From PBB1 sp046154125 (GTDB lineage Bacteria > Pseudomonadota > Gammaproteobacteria > Burkholderiales > Burkholderiaceae_C), in contig JBJXEJ010000141.1 of the NCBI GenBank assembly GCA_046154125.1, positions 1-9,377 of the forward strand: 9,377 nt of DNA. The letters run 5' to 3'. The notes below the pieces were generated by a model, which was given only the letters and a program-made list of their open reading frames with translations, was not told where the DNA came from and did not search any database. The position numbers and the translations under genes are program-made. Positions 1 through 9,362 of this stretch are shown piece by piece (the first letter of the stretch is position 1; each line of letters starts with the position of its first letter).

Positions 1-1339
1 GCTCACGGCCACGGCCGACGACCTCACGCGTGCCGACATCATCGCGCGCCTGCAGCTCGAAGACGCGCGCATCTTCATCAGCAGCTTCGATCGGCCGAAC
101 ATCCGCTACGGCATCGTCGAGAAGGACCACGCCCGTGCGCAGCTGCTGCGCTTCATCCAGGACGAGCACGACGGCGACGCCGGCATCGTCTACTGCCAGT
201 CGCGCAAGAAGGTCGACGAGACCGCCGCCTGGCTCAGCAGCGAGGGCATCACCGCGCTGCCGTACCACGCGGGCCTCGACGCCGATGTGCGACGGCGCCA
301 CCAGGATCGCTTCCTGCGCGAGGAGGGACTGGTGATGGTCGCGACAATCGCGTTCGGCATGGGCATCGACAAGCCCGACGTGCGTTTCGTGGCCCACCTC
401 GATCTGCCGAAGAACATCGAGAGCTACTACCAGGAGACCGGCCGCGCCGGCCGCGACGGCCTGCCCGCCGACGCGTGGATGGCCTACGGACTGGCCGATG
501 TCGTCAACCAGCGCCGCATGATCGACGACAGCCCGGCGGGCGAGGAGTTCAAGCGCGGCCAGGTGGGCAAGCTCGAGGCACTGCTGGCGCTGGCGGAAAC
601 CCATGACTGCCGGCGCGTGCGGCTGCTCGCCTATTTCGGTGAGCCGAGCCGGCCCTGCACCCGCCTGCAGAACGCCTGCGACAACTGCCTGAGCCCGCCG
701 GTCACCTGGAACGCGACCGAAGCCGCGCGCAAGGCGCTGAGCTGCATCTACCGCTTTCACCAGAACGGCGGGCAGCGCTTCGGCGCGGGTCACCTGATCG
801 ACGTGCTGCGCGGCAAGGTGACCGACAAGGTGACGCAGCACGGGCATGGGTCGCTATCGACCTTCGGCATCGGCGCTGACGTGTCCGAAGGACAGTGGCG
901 CGCGGTGCTGCGTCAGCTGATCGCGCTCGGCTACCTGCGCACCGAGGGCGAGTACCACACGCTCGAACTGACGGGCAGCGCGCGCGAGGTGTTGCGCGGC
1001 GAGGTCCAGTTGCTGCTGCGGGAGGCGAGCGCTGCAGCAGCCGGCGGATCGGGGCGTCGCGGCAGATCTTCATCTCGCAGCGGGGCCACGAAGGACAAGG
1101 CACCACCGGTGCCGCTCGATGCGGACGCCACCGAGCGCTTTGCCGCACTGAAGGCGTGGCGTGGCGAGGTCGCTCGCGAGCACAACCTGCCGGCCTATGT
1201 GGTGTTTCACGACGCGACGCTCGCCGAGATGGCCCGCGCCTGCCCGCGGACGCTCGACGACATCGGCGAGATCAGCGGTGTCGGCGCGAAGAAGCTCGAG
1301 GCCTACGGTCGCGAAATCCTGCGCGTGCTGGAAGGTTGA
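1..1339 (+). CDS. recQ: ATP-dependent DNA helicase RecQ (5'-truncated by the window)
   Basis: RecQ is a 3'-to-5' superfamily 2 DNA helicase acting in recombination and fork repair. The reading frame is open from base 2, giving 445 residues. E. coli RecQ has about 609, so roughly 170-180 N-terminal residues, including the Walker A and DEAH-box motifs, lie outside the window. Visible in order: motif III (LTATAD, bases 2-19), the second RecA-like lobe with SSFDRPNIRY, IVYCQSRKKV and YHAGL, motif V (VATIAFGMGIDKPDVRF), and motif VI (YYQETGRAGRDGLP, about bases 425-466). The zinc-binding cysteines follow at 608, 656, 677 and 686, then the winged helix (about 720-1010) with RQLIALGYL. A basic Ser/Gly/Ala-rich linker (about 1027-1105) leads to one HRDC domain (about 1118-1336) with LPAYVVFHDATLAEMA and GVGAKKLEAYG. 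The zinc-site spacing is C-x15-C-x6-C-x2-C, with a wider middle gap than E. coli's C-x16-C-x2-C-x2-C. The gene converges on the TraB/GumN gene. Identity is secure. Confidence 0.97.
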   Translation, partial: LTATADDLTRADIIARLQLEDARIFISSFDRPNIRYGIVEKDHARAQLLRFIQDEHDGDAGIVYCQSRKKVDETAAWLSSEGITALPYHAGLDADVRRRHQDRFLREEGLVMVATIAFGMGIDKPDVRFVAHLDLPKNIESYYQETGRAGRDGLPADAWMAYGLADVVNQRRMIDDSPAGEEFKRGQVGKLEALLALAETHDCRRVRLLAYFGEPSRPCTRLQNACDNCLSPPVTWNATEAARKALSCIYRFHQNGGQRFGAGHLIDVLRGKVTDKVTQHGHGSLSTFGIGADVSEGQWRAVLRQLIALGYLRTEGEYHTLELTGSAREVLRGEVQLLLREASAAAAGGSGRRGRSSSRSGATKDKAPPVPLDADATERFAALKAWRGEVAREHNLPAYVVFHDATLAEMARACPRTLDDIGEISGVGAKKLEAYGREILRVLEG

Positions 1340-1355
1340 CTGGCGGAGGTCAATC
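1334..1355. repeat. Short inverted repeat spanning the two convergent stop codons
   Basis: GGTTGAC (1334-1340) and GTCAATC (1349-1355) form a 7-bp inverted repeat (one G-T pair) around an 8-base loop. The recQ TGA (1337-1339) lies in the left arm and the stop of the reverse gene (1350-1352) in the right arm. No T tract follows on either strand, so calling it a bidirectional terminator is speculative. The stem is short and not very GC-rich. Confidence 0.3.
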
Positions 1356-2378
1356 GACGCGCCGCACCCGCCAACCCGCCCGCGCCAGCCGCGCCAGCAG
1401 GCCCTGTTCGCCGGTCAGATGAAGCGCGCCCATCGCGGCGAAAGCCCCTCCGGCCTGGATCTCCGGCACCAGCGTGGCCAGCATGCTTTCGTTTCGCCGG
1501 TCGAGGATCTGTTCGATCAAATCGGCCATCGGCTGGCGCAGGCTGGGGTCGTCGCGCGCGGCCGATTCTTCCAGGCGGCGCAGACCGGCAAGGTCTTTTG
1601 CCAGGTACAGATTGACGAGCTGGTCGATCTCGGCCATCGCGCCGTCGTGATCCCGCGCCAGCGCTGACAGCAGCGCGAGCTGCGACGCAACCGGAATCGC
1701 CTCCATGGCGGCGATCTGCTGCGTCACGGCTTCGAGCGGCCGGATCGTCAGGCCCTGCTGCTGCGCCAGCCGGATCAGTGCCGCGTCGACGATCTCGCCC
1801 ATCGGCCGCGCTGGCTGGCTCAGGTAGACGTATGCCGCCCAGGGCTTGAGCTGCGACGCCGTGGTGCGGGGCACGCTGTAGCGCGCGCTGAGGCGCTCGG
1901 CGATGCGCTCGAATTCGTCGGCGCCCGCCAGCGCCTCGAGGGACTGTCCCGGCTCGGCGCGCATGGCCGCCGCGAACGCCTGCGCGCTGGCCTCATCGGG
2001 CAGCAGCTCGGGCAGGAAGACACGGGACGTTGCCAGCGCGCGGCGCACGCTCGCACTGAACGAGGTGGCCCGTGGGTCGTCGATGTGCACCGTGCCGAAA
2101 AGGTGGCTGGGCGGCGGGCTGTGTGCGTCGGCCCCGGAAGCGGTAGGTCGGTCGATGCGCCACAGCAGGCCGCGATCGAAACGATGGGCGGCAGCTTCGC
2201 GCGTGACCGCTCTGACCGGTGCGGCAGCGGGCTCGGCCTGCGCGACCGTGGTCATGCCGACACAGGTGGCCAGCAGGGCCGGTGCGATCAGGCGGACACC
2301 GATCAGCCATCTCGCCGATTGCAAGCCCGAACGTGGAGCGACCTTCAGGAATCGGCCCAGGCAAGCAGGTCTGCGCAT
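1350..2378 (-). CDS. TraB/GumN family exported protein
   Basis: The 342-residue product belongs to the TraB/GumN (TraB/PrgY/GumN/TIKI) family. Bacterial members are mostly uncharacterised. Animal TIKI proteins are metalloproteases, which makes metal-dependent hydrolysis possible here but unproven. Diagnostic motifs are present: LLWRID (71-76) followed by GTVHIDDP (95-102) near the N-terminus, R295-N296 in RRNESM, and GALHLTGEQGLL (from 317) near the C-terminus. The two GxxH motifs are the conserved presumed metal ligands. A hydrophobic stretch (about 28-41) ending in AQA-EP suggests Sec export with cleavage near residue 48, so a periplasmic or membrane-associated location. The ATG at 2378 is chosen because residues upstream look non-coding. 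It gives a long basic n-region of about 25 residues and no clear Shine-Dalgarno. A TTG at 2324 would give a more typical signal peptide. LATC is a poor lipobox, so a lipoprotein is less likely. The gene is convergent with recQ and divergent from the LpxR-like gene. Confidence 0.85.
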   Translation of the reverse strand: MRRPACLGRFLKVAPRSGLQSARWLIGVRLIAPALLATCVGMTTVAQAEPAAAPVRAVTREAAAHRFDRGLLWRIDRPTASGADAHSPPPSHLFGTVHIDDPRATSFSASVRRALATSRVFLPELLPDEASAQAFAAAMRAEPGQSLEALAGADEFERIAERLSARYSVPRTTASQLKPWAAYVYLSQPARPMGEIVDAALIRLAQQQGLTIRPLEAVTQQIAAMEAIPVASQLALLSALARDHDGAMAEIDQLVNLYLAKDLAGLRRLEESAARDDPSLRQPMADLIEQILDRRNESMLATLVPEIQAGGAFAAMGALHLTGEQGLLARLARAGWRVRRVD

Positions 2379-2515
2379 GGGCGGAGTTTGCCCGCCCCGC
2401 TCCGACCTTGGCGTGCGATGTCCATTGCTGTCATCCCGGCTTGCGCTTGCCGAGGCGTGTCTTATCGTCGCCGGATCTGGTAACGGAATGTGTGCCGCTG
2501 CGGCAAAATCAAGCG
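2379..2515. promoter_or_regulatory. Divergent intergenic region between two envelope genes
   Basis: These 137 bp lie between the start of the TraB/GumN gene (leftward) and the LpxR-like gene (rightward) and should carry both promoters. A weak rightward candidate is TTGCGC (2441-2446), a 16-base spacer and TATCGT (2463-2468). Neither hexamer is close to consensus. The segment turns A-rich just before the lpxR-like ATG (about 2504-2532), usual for an accessible translation start. No clear operator palindrome, small ORF or Shine-Dalgarno was found. Confidence 0.4.
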
Positions 2516-3610
2516 ATGAAAATAAAAAACAACTGCATGCTCGCAGCCGTCTTGCCCGGCACTTCAGCGCCGATGCATAGCGCTCTGGCTGTCCTTTTCG
2601 GTCTGTGCGTGAGCCTCGGCGCTGCCGCCCAGACCACTGCAGCCCGCGCACCGCAGCCCGCCGACACCAGTTCATGGACCTTCGCCATCGACAACGACTG
2701 GCTCGCCTTGAGCCGCAGAGACGCCGACTACACGGGCGGGTTCATGTTCGCCTTGTCCGGTCCGGCTGCGTCCCAGTTCCTGCTGTCGCTCGATCCTGTG
2801 CTGGGCTTCATCGACGGTCTCTGGCTGCCCGGATCGGCGCCCACGTCAAAGTCCGCGCTGCAATTCGGCGCGCAGGCCTACACGCCCAAGGACAAGAAGT
2901 CGCACGAGGTCGTTCGTGACGACCGACCGTATGCAGGCCTGTTTTCGCTCACCAGCACCCGCATGACCGTCGCCGGCGATACCGACCCGGTGTGGGCTTC
3001 GTCGCTGACGCTTGGCCTGCTGGGAACGTCGGCCGGGAAGGCCCTCCATCGCGGCTTCCATCGGGCGCTCGGCGGGCAAGTGCCGAACGGCTACGACCAC
3101 CAGATCTCCGACGGCGGCGAGCCGACGCTCAAGTACACCGTGCGGCGGCAGGCACTGGCGCTCGACAGCAGCAACGTGCTCGGCCAGCGCACCGATCTCA
3201 AGTGGGGCGTCGAAGGCAGCCTGGGCTACATCACCGAGGCCGCCCTGCTGGTATCCGGCCGCTTCGGCCGCTTCTCGACCCCGTGGTGGTCGCTTTATCC
3301 CGAGCGCTCCGAGTACTACGCACCGCCCGCCTCGAAGTACGAGGGCGACCTGTACCTGATGTACGGCGTCGGTGCCCGACTGCGCGGCTACAACTCGCTC
3401 ATCGAGGGGCAGTTCCGCCACTCCGACCACACCTTCGGGGGCAGCAAGCTGGAAACTGTCATCGGCGAGGCTTACGCCGGGGTCACCTGGGGCATCACCG
3501 ACTCGACGAGCCTGAGCTATCTGGTGCGCTACCAGTCCGCGGAGATCAAGCACGGAACCGGGTCGCGGGACACCTTCAACGGCAGCCTGTACCTCAACGT
3601 CGGATACTGA
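2516..3610 (+). CDS. LpxR-type (DUF2219) outer-membrane lipid A deacylase family protein
   Basis: The 364-residue protein matches the LpxR/DUF2219 family. The studied Salmonella member is a 12-stranded barrel that removes the 3'-acyloxyacyl group of lipid A in a calcium-dependent way. The N-terminus is hydrophobic (about 21-38), with likely cleavage near AAAQ-T (39/40). The mature part has the first strand SWTFAIDNDW with N60-D61 (equivalent to the Asn-Asp pair near the start of mature LpxR), DYTGGF (71-76), the family hallmark DDRPYAGLF (135-143), and GYDHQISDGGEP with H195 and E202 as candidate catalytic residues. Alternating hydrophobic strands continue to a terminal aromatic residue (LNVGY), as in outer-membrane barrels. 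ATG 2516 is used because it supplies the charged MKIKNN n-region. ATG 2573 (residue 20) is an alternative with no lysine or arginine before the core. The start is A-rich and uses a rare ATA codon. Family assignment is strong. Activity and the exact bond cut are inferred. Confidence 0.85.
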   Translation: MKIKNNCMLAAVLPGTSAPMHSALAVLFGLCVSLGAAAQTTAARAPQPADTSSWTFAIDNDWLALSRRDADYTGGFMFALSGPAASQFLLSLDPVLGFIDGLWLPGSAPTSKSALQFGAQAYTPKDKKSHEVVRDDRPYAGLFSLTSTRMTVAGDTDPVWASSLTLGLLGTSAGKALHRGFHRALGGQVPNGYDHQISDGGEPTLKYTVRRQALALDSSNVLGQRTDLKWGVEGSLGYITEAALLVSGRFGRFSTPWWSLYPERSEYYAPPASKYEGDLYLMYGVGARLRGYNSLIEGQFRHSDHTFGGSKLETVIGEAYAGVTWGITDSTSLSYLVRYQSAEIKHGTGSRDTFNGSLYLNVGY

Positions 3611-3618
3611 GGTCGGGC

Positions 3619-3633
3619 GCCGGGAGTGCCGGC
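3619..3633 (+). other. Small GC hairpin after the LpxR-like gene
   Basis: GCCGG (3619-3623), loop GAGTG, CCGGC (3629-3633) form a perfect 5-bp stem 8 bases after the stop codon. TGAAATG follows rather than a T run, so it is at best a weak or Rho-assisted end of the upstream transcript. It abuts the candidate uvrA promoter. Confidence 0.25.
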
Positions 3634-3660
3634 TGAAATGCGCGGGTCGGCCCGTATGAT
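3633..3660 (+). promoter_or_regulatory. Candidate sigma70-type promoter of uvrA
   Basis: CTGAAA (3633-3638, 4 of 6 to TTGACA), a 16-base spacer and TATGAT (3655-3660, 5 of 6 to TATAAT) lie upstream of uvrA. Transcription would begin near 3667, leaving a leader of about 18 bases without an evident Shine-Dalgarno. No CTGT-N8-ACAG LexA box of the E. coli type is visible in this gap, so SOS control is not supported from the sequence. Confidence 0.45.
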
Positions 3661-3684
3661 GGGTCGTTTCGCGTTTTGCCGCCG

Positions 3685-6645
<2,961 letters not shown>

Positions 6646-6842
6646 CAGGCATGCATACGATAATTGTCAACATGCGTTCCAGTTTGTCTTCCGGCTCAGC
6701 GCCTTTCAGGCAGCGTTGGCGTCAGCCATCCGCCTGACCGCCCCAATGGCGCCCGCTCGGGCGCGACATAACTCTCGCCAGGCGCGCCATACCTGTCCGG
6801 CGAACCCGCAAACACGCCAGAAATCAACAGGACCGAGCGCTC
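6646..6842 (+). promoter_or_regulatory. Leader/intergenic region upstream of trpGDC
   Basis: This 197-bp gap should hold the trpGDC promoter and leader. GATAAT (6659-6664) is a 5-of-6 match to a -10 box, without a good -35 at normal distance, so a start near 6671 is tentative. Further down are overlapping GC-rich complementary segments: 6749-6754 with 6759-6764 (6 bp), 6760-6765 with 6783-6788 (6 bp), 6746-6752 with 6784-6790 (7 bp), and 6775-6779 with 6799-6803 plus 6780-6782 with 6792-6794. Several cannot form together, as in attenuators. No T tract follows any of them, so no intrinsic terminator can be called. The likely trpG Shine-Dalgarno is AGGA (6829-6832), 10 bases before the ATG and outside the stems. 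Confidence 0.4.
6651..6737 (+). CDS. Possible 28-residue leader ORF with one Trp codon (speculative)
   Basis: A short ORF starts at ATG 6651, six bases after the uvrA TGA, and ends at TGA 6735-6737, just before the first leader stem. The peptide is Ser/Arg-rich and has a single Trp codon (6717-6719) six codons before the stop, in FRQRWRQPSA. A second in-frame ATG at 6672 would give 21 residues and lies next to the transcription start expected from the GATAAT box. Neither ATG has a convincing Shine-Dalgarno. Classical trp leader peptides carry tandem Trp codons, so this may be a chance ORF. It is listed because of its position. Confidence 0.15.
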   Translation: MHTIIVNMRSSLSSGSAPFRQRWRQPSA

Positions 6843-7427
6843 ATGCTGCTGATGATCGACAACTACGACAGCTTCACCTTCAACCTGGTGCAGTACTTTG
6901 CCGAGTTGGGCGAAGACGTCCGTGTCTTCCGCAACGACGAGCTGACGCTCGAAGGCATCAGCCAACTTCGGCCTGACCGGCTGGTGCTGTCTCCCGGGCC
7001 ATGTTCGCCGACCGAAGCCGGCATCTGCGTTCCGGCGATCCGGCATTTCACCGGCAAGCTGCCGATCCTCGGGGTGTGCCTCGGGCACCAGAGCATTGGC
7101 GCGGCGCTGGGCGGCAAGGTCATCCGTGCCCGTGTCCAGATGCACGGCAAGACCAGCGTGATCTCGACTGACGAGCGCGGCGTCTACAGCGGCCTGCCGC
7201 AGAAATTCACCGTCATCCGCTACCACTCACTGGCGATCGAGCTGGCCACGCTGCCTGAAATCCTGGAAATCACCGCGACCTCGGAGGACGGCGAGATCAT
7301 GGGCGTGCGCCACCGCGAGCTGGCCGGCACGACCACACCGCTCGAAGGTGTGCAGTTCCACCCAGAATCGATCCTGACCGAGCACGGTCACGCGATGCTG
7401 AAGAACTTCCTGGATCTGCGGGCGTGA
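6843..7427 (+). CDS. trpG: Anthranilate synthase glutaminase subunit (component II)
   Basis: TrpG hydrolyses glutamine and passes ammonia to TrpE, which makes anthranilate from chorismate, the first step of tryptophan synthesis. The 194-residue class I glutamine amidotransferase shows the typical start MLLMIDNYDSFTFNLVQY, the oxyanion-region LSPGPCSP (49-56), the nucleophile motif GVCLGHQ with C79, and the partner residues H173 and E175 in QFHPES. It is a stand-alone subunit, not fused to TrpD as in enterics. Related PabA has nearly the same sequence and some organisms share one subunit between both pathways, so dual use with PabB is possible. The neighbouring trpD and trpC favour a tryptophan role. 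ATG 6843 is chosen because it gives the conserved N-terminus. A second ATG at 6852 is internal. trpE is not upstream, where uvrA sits instead. Confidence 0.96.
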   Translation: MLLMIDNYDSFTFNLVQYFAELGEDVRVFRNDELTLEGISQLRPDRLVLSPGPCSPTEAGICVPAIRHFTGKLPILGVCLGHQSIGAALGGKVIRARVQMHGKTSVISTDERGVYSGLPQKFTVIRYHSLAIELATLPEILEITATSEDGEIMGVRHRELAGTTTPLEGVQFHPESILTEHGHAMLKNFLDLRA

Positions 7428-7472
7428 CCGCGCGCGAGCGCCTGCCTGCCTGAGTACCGTTCGGAGCCTTTC

Positions 7473-8507
7473 ATGCCCATCACCGACACCGAGGCGCTCG
7501 CCCGCCTCGTCGACCACCGCGAAATCTTCCACGACGAGATGCTGACGCTGATGCGCAGGATCATGAGCGGCGAGATGCCGCCCGCGACGATGGCCGCGCT
7601 GCTGATCGGCCTGCGCGTCAAGAAGGAAACGATCGGCGAAATCACCGCCGCAGCGCGGGTGATGCGCGAGTTCTCGACCAAGGTCGATGTCGCTGACAAG
7701 CGCCACCTGGTCGACATCGTCGGCACCGGCGGCGACGGCTCGCACACCTTCAACATCTCGACCTGCAGCATGTTCGTCGCGGCGGCTGCCGGCGCGCGGG
7801 TCAGCAAGCACGGCAACCGCAGCGTGTCGAGCAAGTCGGGCAGCGCGGATGTGCTGGAAGCCCTCGGCGTGCAGCTGGCACTGCCACCCGAGGCCATTGC
7901 GCGTTGCATTGCGACGACCGGTGTCGGCTTCATGTTCGCGCCTGCGCATCACCCGGCGATGAAGAACGTCGCGCCAGTGCGCCGCGAATTGGGTGTGCGC
8001 ACGATCTTCAACATCCTCGGGCCGCTGACCAACCCGGCCGATGCGCCGAACATTCTGATGGGCGTGTTCCACGCCGATCTGGTCGGCATCCAGGCGCGCG
8101 CACTGGAGCGGCTCGGTGCCAGGCATGCGGTGGTCGTGTACGGCCGCGACGGCATGGATGAGGTGACGCTTGGCGGGTCGACGCTGGTCTGCGAGATCAA
8201 GGCGGGCGAGGTCCTCGAGTACGAGATCCACCCGGAGGATTTCGGTCTCGCGATGGCCAGCCATCGCGCGCTGCGCGTCGAGACGGCGGACGATTCGAAA
8301 CGCATGCTGCTGGCAGTGCTGGACAACCAGCCTGGCGCAGCGCGCGACATCGTGATGCTGAACGCCGGTGTCGCGCTGTACGCCGCCGATGTGGCGCCGA
8401 CGATGGCCGACGGCATCGCGCTGGCGCGCGAGGCGCTGCACTCGGGGCGCGCGCGCGACAAGCTCCACGAATTCGTCGGCGCCACGCAGGCGCTGGCGGC
8501 GGCCTGA
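7473..8507 (+). CDS. trpD: Anthranilate phosphoribosyltransferase
   Basis: TrpD transfers the phosphoribosyl group of PRPP to anthranilate, the second committed step of tryptophan synthesis. The 344-residue protein has normal family length and all expected motifs: the PRPP loop GTGGDGSHTFNIST (84-97), the block KHGNRSVSSKSGSADVLE (112-129), H160 and R170 in HHPAMKNVAPVR (anthranilate-binding region), RTIFNILGPLTNP (176-188), and the metal-binding DGMDE (D229-E230). It is a monofunctional enzyme. GGAG (7463-7466) lies 6 bases before ATG 7473 and supports this start. It follows trpG after 45 bases with no visible terminator, consistent with one transcript. Confidence 0.97.
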   Translation: MPITDTEALARLVDHREIFHDEMLTLMRRIMSGEMPPATMAALLIGLRVKKETIGEITAAARVMREFSTKVDVADKRHLVDIVGTGGDGSHTFNISTCSMFVAAAAGARVSKHGNRSVSSKSGSADVLEALGVQLALPPEAIARCIATTGVGFMFAPAHHPAMKNVAPVRRELGVRTIFNILGPLTNPADAPNILMGVFHADLVGIQARALERLGARHAVVVYGRDGMDEVTLGGSTLVCEIKAGEVLEYEIHPEDFGLAMASHRALRVETADDSKRMLLAVLDNQPGAARDIVMLNAGVALYAADVAPTMADGIALAREALHSGRARDKLHEFVGATQALAAA

Positions 8508-8521
8508 GGACCGACGAGATG
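8506..8521 (+). promoter_or_regulatory. trpC Shine-Dalgarno overlapping the trpD stop
   Basis: GAGGA (8506-8510) begins inside the trpD TGA (8505-8507) and lies 8 bases before the trpC ATG (8519). A ribosome ending trpD would cover this site, so translational coupling of trpD and trpC is likely. This also fixes ATG 8519 as the trpC start. Confidence 0.7.
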
Positions 8522-9310
8522 AGCAGTGACATCCTGAACCGCATCGTCGAGGTCAAGCGCGATGAGATTCGACAGGCGCGCACCAGGCGCGATGCGGCAT
8601 CGTTGCGGCGCGATGCCGAATCCTTGGGCGGCGTGCGAGATTTCGTCGGTGCGATGCGCACGAAAATCGCGGCCGGTCAGGCCGCGGTCATCGCCGAGAT
8701 CAAGAAAGCCAGCCCGAGCAAGGGTGTGCTGCGTGAGCATTTCGTACCGGCGGAGATTGCCGAGAGCTACGCGAGCGGCGGCGCCGCGTGCCTCAGCGTG
8801 CTGACGGATGTGCAGTTCTTCCAGGGCGCTGCTGCTTACCTCGAGCAGGCGCGAGCCGCCTGCTCGCTCCCAGTGCTGCGCAAGGATTTCATGGTCGACG
8901 CGTACCAGGTGTTCGAGGCCCGTGCGATGGGGGCCGACTGCATCCTGCTGATCGCTGCGTGCCTGGACGATGCCGAGATGGCTGACCTCGAAGCGCAGGC
9001 GCATTCGCTGGGCATGGCGGTGCTGGTCGAGGTCCATGACGGCTTCGAGCTCGATCGCGCGCTGTCGTTGAAGACCCCGCTGGTCGGCATCAACAACCGC
9101 AACCTGCGCACCTTCGAGGTCACGCTGGACACCACGCTAGGCTTGCTGAAAGACGTGCCCGCTGATCGGCTGCTGATCACCGAGAGCGGCGTACTGACGA
9201 GGGCCGATGTCGAGCGCATGCGCGGCGCGGGCGTGTCGGCTTTCCTGGTCGGCGAGGCCTTCATGCGTGCCGCTGATCCGGGTCGTGCGCTTGCCGAGAT
9301 CTTCAAGTGA
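8519..9310 (+). CDS. trpC: Indole-3-glycerol-phosphate synthase
   Basis: TrpC closes the ring of carboxyphenylamino-deoxyribulose phosphate to indole-3-glycerol phosphate with loss of CO2 and water. The 263-residue protein is a full single-domain (beta/alpha)8 barrel, not fused to TrpF as in E. coli. Catalytic positions known from Sulfolobus TrpC are all recognisable: E60 and K62 in AEIKKASPSKG, K122 in VLRKDF, E171 in LVEVHD, N192 in INNRNLRTFE, and E222-S223 in ITESG. The phosphate-binding end FLVGEAFMR (242-250) is intact. It starts 11 bases after trpD and is probably translationally coupled to it. TrpF, needed for the preceding step, must be encoded elsewhere. Sequence style (LTDVQFFQG, KTPLVGINNRNLRTFEV) is like betaproteobacterial TrpC as I recall it. 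Confidence 0.97.
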   Translation: MSSDILNRIVEVKRDEIRQARTRRDAASLRRDAESLGGVRDFVGAMRTKIAAGQAAVIAEIKKASPSKGVLREHFVPAEIAESYASGGAACLSVLTDVQFFQGAAAYLEQARAACSLPVLRKDFMVDAYQVFEARAMGADCILLIAACLDDAEMADLEAQAHSLGMAVLVEVHDGFELDRALSLKTPLVGINNRNLRTFEVTLDTTLGLLKDVPADRLLITESGVLTRADVERMRGAGVSAFLVGEAFMRAADPGRALAEIFK

Positions 9311-9334
9311 CACGCGTCGAGGTGCCCGGCGACG

Positions 9335-9362
9335 GCCAACCACAGCACGCGCAGTGATTGGC
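9335..9362 (+). other. Imperfect hairpin downstream of trpC
   Basis: GCCAA-c-CAC (9335-9343) and GTG-a-TTGGC (9354-9362) pair around a 10-base loop, giving 8 bp with one C-A mismatch. It lies 24 bases after the trpC stop. AGTTCGCG follows rather than a T run, so it is only a weak terminator or RNA-stabilising candidate. The rest of 9311-9377 shows no supported gene start. Confidence 0.3.

Noticed and set aside
2379..2675. N-terminal extension of the TraB/GumN reading frame by 99 residues to an ATG at 2675
   Set aside because: The extra part is Arg/Ser-rich, runs opposite the start of the LpxR-like gene, and would bury the signal peptide in the middle of the protein.
6749..6764. GCGCCC-GCTC-GGGCGC hairpin as an intrinsic terminator for uvrA
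   Set aside because: The 6-bp stem is followed by GACATAAC with no T run, so intrinsic termination is not supported. It is kept only as part of the leader structures.
6781..6788. GGCGCGCC palindrome as a regulatory operator
   Set aside because: An 8-bp GC palindrome is common by chance in DNA of this composition and matches no operator I recognise.
7227..8468. A 413-residue reverse-strand open frame opposite trpD
   Set aside because: It overlaps the real trpD almost completely, has His/Arg/Asp-rich composition, and shows no domain or ribosome site.
9307..9357. A short GTG-started ORF after trpC as a new gene
   Set aside because: It has only 16 codons, overlaps the trpC end, and has no Shine-Dalgarno or recognisable sequence.
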